64,000 nt of DNA from Candidatus Sumerlaea chitinivorans (GTDB lineage Bacteria > Sumerlaeota > Sumerlaeia > Sumerlaeales > Sumerlaeaceae), in assembly GCA_003290465.1 (NCBI GenBank), contig CP030759.1:1240001-1304000 (forward strand), written 5' to 3'. The translations under genes and the position numbers were made by a program. The notes under the pieces are model-generated. The model saw only the letters and a list, made by a program, of their open reading frames with translations, was not told where the DNA came from and made no database searches. This document shows, one piece after another, positions 45,872-53,721 of the stretch. Within the stretch, counting starts at the first letter, position 1; every line of letters starts with the position of its first letter.

Positions 45872-48800
45872 TTACGGCTTCTGCAGATGGCAGGTGAGGA
45901 AGACAAGCAGTGTTGTCCGCTCAGAAATGTTCGACGTCTTCGTGAAGAAGAGCTTCCCGACGTAAGGCAGATTGCGGAGAATCGGGACGCCATTTTCTCC
46001 GCGACGACTGTATTCGCCGGTCCAACCACCAAGTACAATCGTTCCGCCATCTGTCACCCGCGCCACAGTGGTAATATACCGCCGACGCAGGTCATAGGCA
46101 CCGATTGAGTTGGTGGAGCTTTGCGGCAGCATCTGATACTGTCCCACATCCTGCAGCTCAAGGTTCGAGATTTCGAGGCGAATTTCACCAAGCTGGGTAA
46201 TTTTTGGCGAGACCGACATCGTTACGCGGCTCGCGTTGATACCGCCTCCAATTCCACCGGTTGTTGAGGTTCCGCCTGTTGTGGTTGTACCGCCCGTGGT
46301 ACCTCCAGTGGTCCCACCCGTCGTGCCACCAGTCGTATCGCCGCCTGTCGTGCCGCCAGTGGTGGTTCCACCTGTGGTTGTACCACCAGTTGTCGTCCCA
46401 CCACTCGTGGAGCTTCCGGGAATATATGCGTTTTGATCAATCTGGAAGTCAGCACTTTCACCGTTCTCAACGGTGATCATAGGACCATTGACGACGTTGA
46501 CGACGCCTTCAGCCTCCAGCATGCGCAGCTGGAACGAAACTGGGGTTTCGCCCGGGGCAATGAAGCTGAGCAAGGTGCTTCCGCGCATGAGGTTTGCAGT
46601 GCCGCCCGGCAGGCCAAGTAGCGGATCGAGCGAACCCGGATCCGTACCAGTCGGAGTTGTGAACCCGAAGTTCAGCGAGCTGTTATCCCAGTTGATGCCT
46701 TGCTTGCCCACGTTCAGGACATTGAGATCTGGCAAGTATTGCTTAGCCTTGGACTCGTTGACCTCCACGAGCTTCGTTTCGATCGAGACCTGCAATACTG
46801 GGATATCAAGTTGCTCAACGTAACTTTTAATTTCTGCAAAGTCTCCCGGATCTTCGTACCGGATCAGAAGCGCGTTCATATTCTCCACCGTCTCAATTTG
46901 CAGACCGGTTGGAGGCGTAACCGTCGGGATGGGCTGCCCAGTGGGCGAAACCGCACCCGGCTGACCCGGTAGGCCCGTGACACCCGGCTGTCCCGGAACA
47001 GTCGGCGCACCAGTGACGCCTGTAAGCTGCGGGACATAGCGGATCTCTAACTTCGCTGTCCCTTGGTTGCCAGTCCCTGACGGACGCACATCTAACGCCG
47101 TGATGCTGTAGTCGTCGACGAATTCTGTTTTGTACTCGTCAATGGTTCGGTCTTCACTCGTCGTCGGCGTATTGATGGTGAGTTCAATGCTGTCATCGTT
47201 TCGATCGTTTGCGTCATTTTCGTTAATTCTGCGGGGACGGATTCGAATGTCACGGAACACGATCTCCGTGGGAGTTCCACCGCTCACGCTCACAGAGCGA
47301 GTTACCGCTGTTCCACCCTGCGTAGCACCTTGTTGTTCCGGCTGCTGCGCCAAGCCAAGAACACGCTGCAACAGATCCGCCATCTCGCTTGCCGTCTGGT
47401 GCTTAAGGAAGATAATTTCCGACTTCTGCTTCTTTCCGAGAATGGGCAGCGAGCGAATGTAGTCGCTCACCAACCGCAGGTTTTCTGGGTAATCGGTGAT
47501 GGTAAGTTGCAACGTATTTGGGTCGTACCAATAGCGCCGTCCCTCAGCTGCCGCTGCAGTTTCACCTGTCTTCGCATACAGGATGGTTTTAACAACCGTC
47601 ACGATATTGTTCGCCATTTCGCGAACCTGTTCGAGGTTATCTGAGAGTGGCTCGCGCGGCGTGAGGTTAAACGTCGCAACCTGAAGTTTATCGGATTCGA
47701 TCTTCTTGATGAAGTTTTTGTCGAGCAGAAGCTCCTCGATTTTGCGGATGTTCTCGGCGGTATCCTTCACAATAAGGTCGCTGCCATCCACGGCGACCTT
47801 ACGTTCAAGGTCGTATGGCGCATCGCTCTGAACTTTCACCATCGCTTCGACAAGAGCTTTGATCTTGGGCCCTTCCTCGGGTCGAATCTTCCAACTCCTA
47901 TAGATAAGGGTGGGCGGCCCTGTCTGCTGCATATCCTTCAGGAATGCTTCGACCTTATTAATGTTCTCTTGGGAATCCGTGACGAGAAGCACATTTTCGC
48001 GGTCATCCAGCAACAGTTCGACGTTTCGAACGGGTGGCACGCCCTCTGGCCCATAGAGGATTTTCTGTAGGGTCTTGTTTTCGAGTAAGGTCTTTAGCCG
48101 CGCCACTTGCTCAGGAGTGAGGTTGAAGAATTTGGTCTTGAGATCTGGCGTGACTGAGACGACCTCGCCGCTCTGCGTCCACTTTAAGCCAATCGGCAGC
48201 AACGTGGTATCCAGCGCATCACGCAGCGGTACGTCCTCAAACTTTGCGGTGATTCGAAGATCGGGGTCCACACCATCCGCAACATAGAAGCTAATATCTG
48301 TGATCAGCGAGAGGGCGCTCAGGAACTCGGTGAGAGATTTTGGCCCCCCGCTGTCATAAGTGATCGGTGTGTCAAGTTTGGCGTTTGTTGATGCCTCTTT
48401 CTGCAGCTGAATGGCGTTCGCCTGATGCTGCTGCACCCACGCGTCATACTCGGGCCGCGTCTTCTGCAGGTATTCAAGAGCCCGCGGGTGGTCGGGTACC
48501 AATGTCAATGCGTAGTTCCACCACTGGACGGCAACATCAAGCTGACCATCCTGATACGCCGCCAATCCCTTTTGGAAGGCTGCCTCGGCTTGATCTGCCT
48601 TGCGGGCAGCTTCGACTGAGGCTGATGCGTCGGCCTGAGTACGAACGGACTTAGAACCCTCGGATTCTGCCGTTGCTTTCGCCTGAGCAGCTTTCGGCTG
48701 CGGCTTTTCGGCGGCCGACAAGCTCTCTTCCTGTCGCTTTTCAGCCTGCGCTGTATTGCGCTCGGCGCTTTCTTTAGGTTGAGAAGCCTCCTTGCCGGAA

Positions 48801-50467
48801 GCTTTTTTCTCCTCGGGCGTGCTCTTAGCCGCCGGCTTCTCACTGGTCTTGGCTGCGGTGCTCAATGGCGGCAAAACGATGCTCTCGCTCGCGGCCTGTG
48901 TCGAGGATTTTCCTTTCTTCGGCGCTTCAAGCTCTTCTACTAAAGCCTTCGCCTCGACGTTTGAAGGATCTGCTGCAAGAGCTTTCTGAGCCGCCGCTAA
49001 AGCAGCAGCTTTATCGTTATTGCTCAACGCTTTCTGCGCTTCGCGCACTAACCGATCTGCTTCGATGCGTGGGTCCTTGCTCTTCTCTTCCACAGGCTTT
49101 TGCTGAGGCTCAGAGTCTTTTTTCTCAGAAGCCGACGTGGTTTTACTCTCTTTGGTTTCTTTTCCAGAGGTTCGGGTGGATCCGGCGGTTGATTTAGCTT
49201 CTCCAGAATCCTTCGATGTTTCTGCCTTTGCTGGCTCAACGGATTTCGCTGCTTGCGCAACTTCCTTCGGCGGTTCCTTAGTCTCAGTCTGGGATTTGAC
49301 AGCGGGTGGCAAGGTCACTGGCGCTGAGTTCTCCTTCGCAGGTGCTGCTTCGAGCGAAGATGCCTTTGCGACCTCCTGTGGCTGAGCCTTTTTCACAACC
49401 GCTTCCGCCGCACTGAGACCCGGCAGAAGATCAAAACCCTCCCCAGCCTTTGCCACTTGGCTCGCGGGCTTTTCGACATTCTTCTGTTCTGTTCCACGAT
49501 CGGAGATGTTCTGAACACTATCCGTTTTTTGGGCTGGAGCACTGGCCTTTGGTGCTTGCTGTGTTGCATCTGGCGGGGCTGCGACCTTGGTAGCCACGGC
49601 TGCTACTTTTTTCTCCTCAAGCGCTTTTGAGCTGATTACGCTTGGGCGGGAGAACTCAGACTTTGCGAAGGTCGTTTTGACCGTGCTTGCAGATTTATCG
49701 AAGGCGACTGCGACAGGTGCCCCTTTCACGACTTTTGCCTGCGAAGCAACGCTGTGCGCAATCGTGCGATTGACGACTTCCGCGACTGAGGGCTTTACGT
49801 TAGCCGGTTGGCCGTCCGACTTCGGCTTGCCCAGCGCTGGGCCGTCCGACGTTGGATTGGAAGCCTTTGCCTCGTCCTGGCTTTGTTTGACTGAGGAAAC
49901 GGCGGGTAGCTCAAGCCGTGCGCTGGAAGGATTAAACTTTTCACGATCGCGTGCACTCTCCAGCTCACGCAGATGACGTTGCACTTCTGGGTTTGATGCA
50001 TCAAGTTTCGCGGCTTCGCTGAGCTGTTGTTGAGCTGCTTCGAGATTCCCCTCGCGAAGCGCCTCACGCCCCTCAAGAAGCAATCGCGAAATTCGCTCCT
50101 CGCGAGTCAATCCACCTGCGGCGGACAATTCGCCGACGCCACCCTGAGCGCGATCATTTTCTTGTTGGGCCTTACTCAGCCGCTTGATCTCGCGAAGGTA
50201 ACGCCCCGTGTCCTTGTAGGCGCCGTACTTGGCGTAAAGTTGTTCGAAAACCGCTTTCGCCTCGGCATAATGCTTGTTTTCGAAAAGCTGTACTCCGCGT
50301 TCGTAAAGCGTTTCGCCTGAATTTGTGCGATTTGGGACTGTTGCGGCACCCACAGCCGTAGTTCGCTCATTTTGAGCGGACTGAGCTATTGCAGTGGAAC
50401 TGAGCATTCCAAGCGTTAGTCCCACACAGATTGAACAAGCGATTGTCTTTTTCGTCGTCCACAGCAT
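45872..50467 (-). CDS. Very large secretin (PilQ/GspD-type) with TPR and low-complexity N-terminal half
   Basis: A 1531-residue outer-membrane channel protein of a type IV pilus or type II secretion-like system. Signal peptide about 1-28; TPR-like repeats about 50-85 and 125-170 (LYERGVQLFENKHYAEAKAV, REALREGNLEAAQQQLSEA). Residues about 180-630 are low in complexity (Ala, Lys, Ser, Glu, Pro); one more TPR lies near 640 (AFQKGLAAYQDGQLDVAVQW). Secretin N-domains start at about 720 (TEFLSALSLITDISFYVADG), with an STN-like EDVPLRDALDTTLLP. The C-terminal secretin domain ends with DGGTIVLGGWTGEYSRR and GVPILRNLPYVGKLFF, the family gate and exit signature. Unusual inserts are a collagen-like PGQPGVTGLPGQPG stretch and a Gly-Thr repeat inside the beta-barrel region. 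Ordinary PilQ is about 700 residues. Confidence 0.9.
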   Translation of the reverse strand: MLWTTKKTIACSICVGLTLGMLSSTAIAQSAQNERTTAVGAATVPNRTNSGETLYERGVQLFENKHYAEAKAVFEQLYAKYGAYKDTGRYLREIKRLSKAQQENDRAQGGVGELSAAGGLTREERISRLLLEGREALREGNLEAAQQQLSEAAKLDASNPEVQRHLRELESARDREKFNPSSARLELPAVSSVKQSQDEAKASNPTSDGPALGKPKSDGQPANVKPSVAEVVNRTIAHSVASQAKVVKGAPVAVAFDKSASTVKTTFAKSEFSRPSVISSKALEEKKVAAVATKVAAPPDATQQAPKASAPAQKTDSVQNISDRGTEQKNVEKPASQVAKAGEGFDLLPGLSAAEAVVKKAQPQEVAKASSLEAAPAKENSAPVTLPPAVKSQTETKEPPKEVAQAAKSVEPAKAETSKDSGEAKSTAGSTRTSGKETKESKTTSASEKKDSEPQQKPVEEKSKDPRIEADRLVREAQKALSNNDKAAALAAAQKALAADPSNVEAKALVEELEAPKKGKSSTQAASESIVLPPLSTAAKTSEKPAAKSTPEEKKASGKEASQPKESAERNTAQAEKRQEESLSAAEKPQPKAAQAKATAESEGSKSVRTQADASASVEAARKADQAEAAFQKGLAAYQDGQLDVAVQWWNYALTLVPDHPRALEYLQKTRPEYDAWVQQHQANAIQLQKEASTNAKLDTPITYDSGGPKSLTEFLSALSLITDISFYVADGVDPDLRITAKFEDVPLRDALDTTLLPIGLKWTQSGEVVSVTPDLKTKFFNLTPEQVARLKTLLENKTLQKILYGPEGVPPVRNVELLLDDRENVLLVTDSQENINKVEAFLKDMQQTGPPTLIYRSWKIRPEEGPKIKALVEAMVKVQSDAPYDLERKVAVDGSDLIVKDTAENIRKIEELLLDKNFIKKIESDKLQVATFNLTPREPLSDNLEQVREMANNIVTVVKTILYAKTGETAAAAEGRRYWYDPNTLQLTITDYPENLRLVSDYIRSLPILGKKQKSEIIFLKHQTASEMADLLQRVLGLAQQPEQQGATQGGTAVTRSVSVSGGTPTEIVFRDIRIRPRRINENDANDRNDDSIELTINTPTTSEDRTIDEYKTEFVDDYSITALDVRPSGTGNQGTAKLEIRYVPQLTGVTGAPTVPGQPGVTGLPGQPGAVSPTGQPIPTVTPPTGLQIETVENMNALLIRYEDPGDFAEIKSYVEQLDIPVLQVSIETKLVEVNESKAKQYLPDLNVLNVGKQGINWDNSSLNFGFTTPTGTDPGSLDPLLGLPGGTANLMRGSTLLSFIAPGETPVSFQLRMLEAEGVVNVVNGPMITVENGESADFQIDQNAYIPGSSTSGGTTTGGTTTGGTTTGGTTGGDTTGGTTGGTTGGTTGGTTTTGGTSTTGGIGGGINASRVTMSVSPKITQLGEIRLEISNLELQDVGQYQMLPQSSTNSIGAYDLRRRYITTVARVTDGGTIVLGGWTGEYSRRGENGVPILRNLPYVGKLFFTKTSNISERTTLLVFLTCHLQKP
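46254..46410 (-). repeat. Gly/Thr-coding tandem repeat inside the secretin gene
   Basis: A degenerate tandem array of CC-ACC/GTG-GT type units of 12-15 bases that encodes repeated TTGG and TGG motifs. It lies within the C-terminal secretin domain, just before INASRVTMSVSPKITQ. Codon wobble varies from unit to unit, so the amino-acid repeat looks selected rather than very recently duplicated. Confidence 0.75.
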
Positions 50468-50666
50468 CGACTCAGGACATCTCCCTAAAATATGGCGCTT
50501 TGCGTCTCTTATCCCGACACCCTTTGGGTGCAGCTTCGTACTTCTCCACCACTACTTTGCGTCGTTTGCGACTTTAGAGACAATCCTTCGATTTTCACGA
50601 AGTTAGTCGTTATCTCGATCGACGCGAAACTGAAAAGCAACGAAAAATCTACAACATTGCAAGCTC

Positions 50667-51176
50667 CTACTTAGCTGCAGCAGGTGCGGTCGTCGCTCCG
50701 GCACCTGCTTGCGTTGCAGCTCCAGTTAATTTGTTCATAAGTTCACGTGCTTTCTGGTGCGTTGGGAACGCATCCAAGATCTCTTTCAGTAATCGTTTTG
50801 CTTCCTCAGTGCGCCCTTCATTGGCTGCCTCTTCAGCCCGGCGGTATTTTTCGTTGGCCTCGCGCTCAATGGCCTCGCGCTGCTTCACACTCTTGTACTC
50901 GAACATGTTGAATCGGGCCACTTGGTCAATTTCAGGATAGGCAGTGATGTCCCGGGGTTTCTTGAACTCCGCCAGCAACTTGTAATGAGGGTTCTCGGCA
51001 ATGGGATCTTTGAAAACGGCCGGTTTACCTTCTTCGCCAATGGTCGCTTCACTTGGATTCTGTTCCCCCCACCAGAAATACACAAGTACGCCGACGAGAG
51101 CGTACATGAGGACGATCACAATCCGCTCAACGTTGGACTTTACCAACTTCATGTATTTCGCCATTTTGTCGTCCAC
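50667..51176 (-). CDS. Membrane-anchored TPR-like protein in the pilus cluster
   Basis: A 169-residue protein that I do not recognise, placed between the PilM-PilN fusion and the secretin, where pilO and pilP usually lie. Short cytoplasmic N-terminus, one membrane helix (about 17-36, VIVLMYALVGVLVYFWW), an extracytoplasmic linker, then a helical TPR-like hairpin (AIEREANEKYRRAEEAANEG, EEAKRLLKEILDAFPTHQKA) and an Ala/Thr-rich tail. No PilO ferredoxin-like fold or PilP beta-domain is evident. The GTG at 51176 has AAGAGGTGG at 8-base spacing and lies 14 bases after the previous stop; an ATG at 51164 is the alternative. Likely role is a periplasmic bridge to the secretin TPR region (inference). 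Confidence 0.75.
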   Translation of the reverse strand: MDDKMAKYMKLVKSNVERIVIVLMYALVGVLVYFWWGEQNPSEATIGEEGKPAVFKDPIAENPHYKLLAEFKKPRDITAYPEIDQVARFNMFEYKSVKQREAIEREANEKYRRAEEAANEGRTEEAKRLLKEILDAFPTHQKARELMNKLTGAATQAGAGATTAPAAAK

Positions 51177-51189
51177 AGTCGCCACCTCT

Positions 51190-53175
51190 TTACAATCCGA
51201 GCATTTCGGGTGGAGCTCCCGGGCCAGCGCCGGGCCGTGGCCCACCGGGGCCTTGCGTTGCAGTAGGTGCCGGGGTCGGATACAGCAGTCCCGGGGCTAA
51301 AGTCGCACGTGAGGGCGCCAACCGAGTCGTCTTCCAGTGAACCTGAAGCTTAATTCGCACGCGCGTTACCTGCTTCCCCACTGCGTTCGAGAAAACCGTC
51401 TGGCTGCTCTCGATCGCTGAGTCTTTGATCCACTCCTTCTGCTTTTTCAGTGCCTCATCGAAATCGAGGAGGGAACGCGCGCTTTCAGCTTCGCACACAA
51501 TGGTGACCTCGCCGTCTGGCTTCATGCTAATTGAGGTGATAAGCACGTCAGCAGGCTTAGCAGCTTGCACAACCCCCAAGAACTCAAGCCAGAAGGCCCG
51601 ATCACTAATGCCTTCCCCAATTGCAGTGATCTTCGCATTCACCTTTTCACGTTCTTGCCGCGCGTCATCAAGGCGCTTCTTCGTGGAAGCGGCTGTTTCA
51701 ATTTTCGGCCGATTCTGCTCGAGCCACTGCTGCATATTCGCTATCTCGCGTTGGCCGATCTGGCTGCTGACCAACAGCATTCCCACGATGGCCCCGATCA
51801 TGAGGAAAACTTCGATGTTCTTCTTCTTGAACTCGCGGAGCGTCTTTAGTTCACGAGGCAAGAAGTCTACGTTGATGCGCCCGTAGCCCAACCCCGTAAG
51901 ACCCAGCCCCAGCGCAATCCAATAGTTCGTGTAGCCGTGGGGATCTTCAATCGATGGGAGGCGCAGGGCTTCATTTTCGACCTGCGACTTAATCTCCACG
52001 GGGATTCCAAGCTTTTCCTCAATGTAGGTAGCGAGGTTCGGCTGCACGGCCTGACCGCCACTCAGCCAAATGGAATCCACCGCCACTCCGTCGGGCTGCG
52101 AGATGTAGTAATCAAATGACTTTCGGAGATCGAGAATCAGCCGATCCGCCCACGACGTCGCAAACTCAGAAGCATCGGGGTCCGCCCCTTGGGCCTCTAC
52201 CTCCTCCTCACGCCCGGGCACCACAATCAGCGCACGGGAACGTTTGACTTGTTCGGCTTCTTCGGACGACTCAATGCCGAGTTTTTCCTGAATGGTGCGA
52301 GTGAGTTCTAAGCCTCCCCAAGGGACACTACGGGTGAAGCCAAGAATCCGACGTTTTCCAAGCCGAGCAATCGCCAGATCAAACGTCTGGGCGCCGACAT
52401 TTACAAACGCACGAACCTCCTCAAAAACCGTCTCTTCTTCCTCTTCGTCTGCATACTCTGGTGGCGCCTCTTCGGCAGAGGGCTTCCCGGCGGCCTTCTT
52501 GCCAAAACTCAGCTTGGGGAACTTGAACGAGAAACCTTTTTTGGCGCCGCCCCCCTCCTCATTCGCGGGTTGGGATTCCTCGGCTGAAGTCTTTGACGCT
52601 GGCTTTGCCTTTTTGGCCAATCCCAGTTCAACGAGTAGATCTTCAAACGGAGTCGCCTCGAAAACATGCGCATTGAATAGCGCCAGGGAACTGACGGAAA
52701 TCATGACCGGCTTGAGGCCGAGCTTGCCGATCAATTTCATCATTTCGGCAACAAGGTCTTTTTTTACCGCTACGAGTAGGACCTCAACTTCCGCCGGATC
52801 ATCAAAATCGAAGACCTGGTACTCAACAACCGCATTTTCGAGAGCAAACGGGATCTGTTGGCGAGCCTCGTAAGCAATAATGCGGTGCATCCGCTCCTCA
52901 GTTGTACGAGGGATGCGAATCCTACGGATGAAGACGTGCTGGCCGGATAGGCAAAAGACGGCGTGTTTTGTCGCAACTTTGTTTTCTTTTAGGAGATCCC
53001 GAATGACTCGGGCAACAGCGGCATTTCGCTCAGCATCCGTTTGGCCTCGCCCCACAGGAAGCTCAGTTGAGAGAAGCCGTGTGACGCGTGCACCCGTCTT
53101 TTCCGCCACTATTTCTGCAATCTTTACTGAGGTGGTGCCGATATCAACCCCAAGGCACTTGCGGATATTATGCAT
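51190..53175 (-). CDS. PilM-PilN-like fusion protein
   Basis: A 661-residue protein that joins two pilus components usually encoded by separate genes. The first 445 residues are PilM-like (actin/FtsA fold): KCLGVDIGTTSVKIAEIVAE, IRRIRIPRTTEERMHRIIAYEARQQ, SSLALFNAHVFEATPFEDLL, and VDSIWLSGGQAVQPNLATYI. A disordered Lys/Glu/Pro-rich insert of about 60 residues splits the SHS2-like region (about 190-250). A membrane helix (FLMIGAIVGMLLVSSQIG, about 460) is followed by a coiled coil and a PilN-like periplasmic domain with LEFLGVVQAAKPADVLITSI, then a Pro/Gly-rich tail. In other systems PilM binds the PilN N-terminus; here they are one chain. The ATG at 53175 follows GAGGGG. Confidence 0.88.
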   Translation of the reverse strand: MHNIRKCLGVDIGTTSVKIAEIVAEKTGARVTRLLSTELPVGRGQTDAERNAAVARVIRDLLKENKVATKHAVFCLSGQHVFIRRIRIPRTTEERMHRIIAYEARQQIPFALENAVVEYQVFDFDDPAEVEVLLVAVKKDLVAEMMKLIGKLGLKPVMISVSSLALFNAHVFEATPFEDLLVELGLAKKAKPASKTSAEESQPANEEGGGAKKGFSFKFPKLSFGKKAAGKPSAEEAPPEYADEEEEETVFEEVRAFVNVGAQTFDLAIARLGKRRILGFTRSVPWGGLELTRTIQEKLGIESSEEAEQVKRSRALIVVPGREEEVEAQGADPDASEFATSWADRLILDLRKSFDYYISQPDGVAVDSIWLSGGQAVQPNLATYIEEKLGIPVEIKSQVENEALRLPSIEDPHGYTNYWIALGLGLTGLGYGRINVDFLPRELKTLREFKKKNIEVFLMIGAIVGMLLVSSQIGQREIANMQQWLEQNRPKIETAASTKKRLDDARQEREKVNAKITAIGEGISDRAFWLEFLGVVQAAKPADVLITSISMKPDGEVTIVCEAESARSLLDFDEALKKQKEWIKDSAIESSQTVFSNAVGKQVTRVRIKLQVHWKTTRLAPSRATLAPGLLYPTPAPTATQGPGGPRPGAGPGAPPEMLGL

Positions 53176-53721
53176 GCGCCGGCCCCTCACATGTTGAACG
53201 AATCGGACTGATCATTCCAGCAGGTTCCGTGACACTCATCCGTCTTTTCCCGCTCTTTAGTCTCACCCTTACCTGTTCCTTTTTCAAATCGGCAATTCCC
53301 CTCAGCAAAAAACTTCAGGCAGCACGTCCCTTTACACCTCTCATTACTTGGGTACGCTTACTGTCCAGCATGCTGACTTTTGTACAGACGTCAACTATTG
53401 AAATCTCACACACCCACCTTTTCGGCTAACGCGACGAGCATTCATCCTGTCGCGACCACTTCATTCTCTAAAGCGGTATGCATTACAGCAAGCTGCCGGT
53501 TGTCAAGAATCAAGGGCAGACGACTGTAAGGCTTTTTCGTGTTGTGAAGTTTGACGCTTTTGAACCTGTCGATCCTCCGGAATCCTACTCGGTCAGAGCT
53601 CGTCAGCAATGAAGACACTCAGGCCCGCCAAATATCTGCTTGCGCAAAACTCCTACGCGCCCAGCAATGTAGGATGTAGTTGCAAACAACTTTAATCACT
53701 GGAGCATAGAGCGAGTACACT
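53176..53721. other. Intergenic region between pilus cluster and valS
   Basis: A 546-base divergent gap. I looked for a T-box leader before valS and found no GGTGG-ACCGCG element, and saw no RNA gene or repeat. It should hold the promoters of the pilus cluster and of valS. Short open frames here have no ribosome sites. Confidence 0.5.

Noticed and set aside
46254-46410. Possible CRISPR array
   Set aside because: The repeats are 12-15 bases, degenerate, without spacers, and lie in frame inside a coding region.
46236-46436. Open frames on the plus strand over the Gly/Thr repeat that read as Pro/Val-rich proteins
   Set aside because: They are the complement of the secretin repeat region; the secretin frame is continuous for 1531 codons and has clear family motifs.
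48505-49260. Arg/Lys-rich open frames within the secretin spacer
   Set aside because: They are out-of-frame readings of the low-complexity spacer, without start signals of their own.
53176-53721. T-box riboswitch upstream of valS
   Set aside because: No GGTGG-ACCGCG antiterminator sequence or terminator with U-tract is visible before the start.
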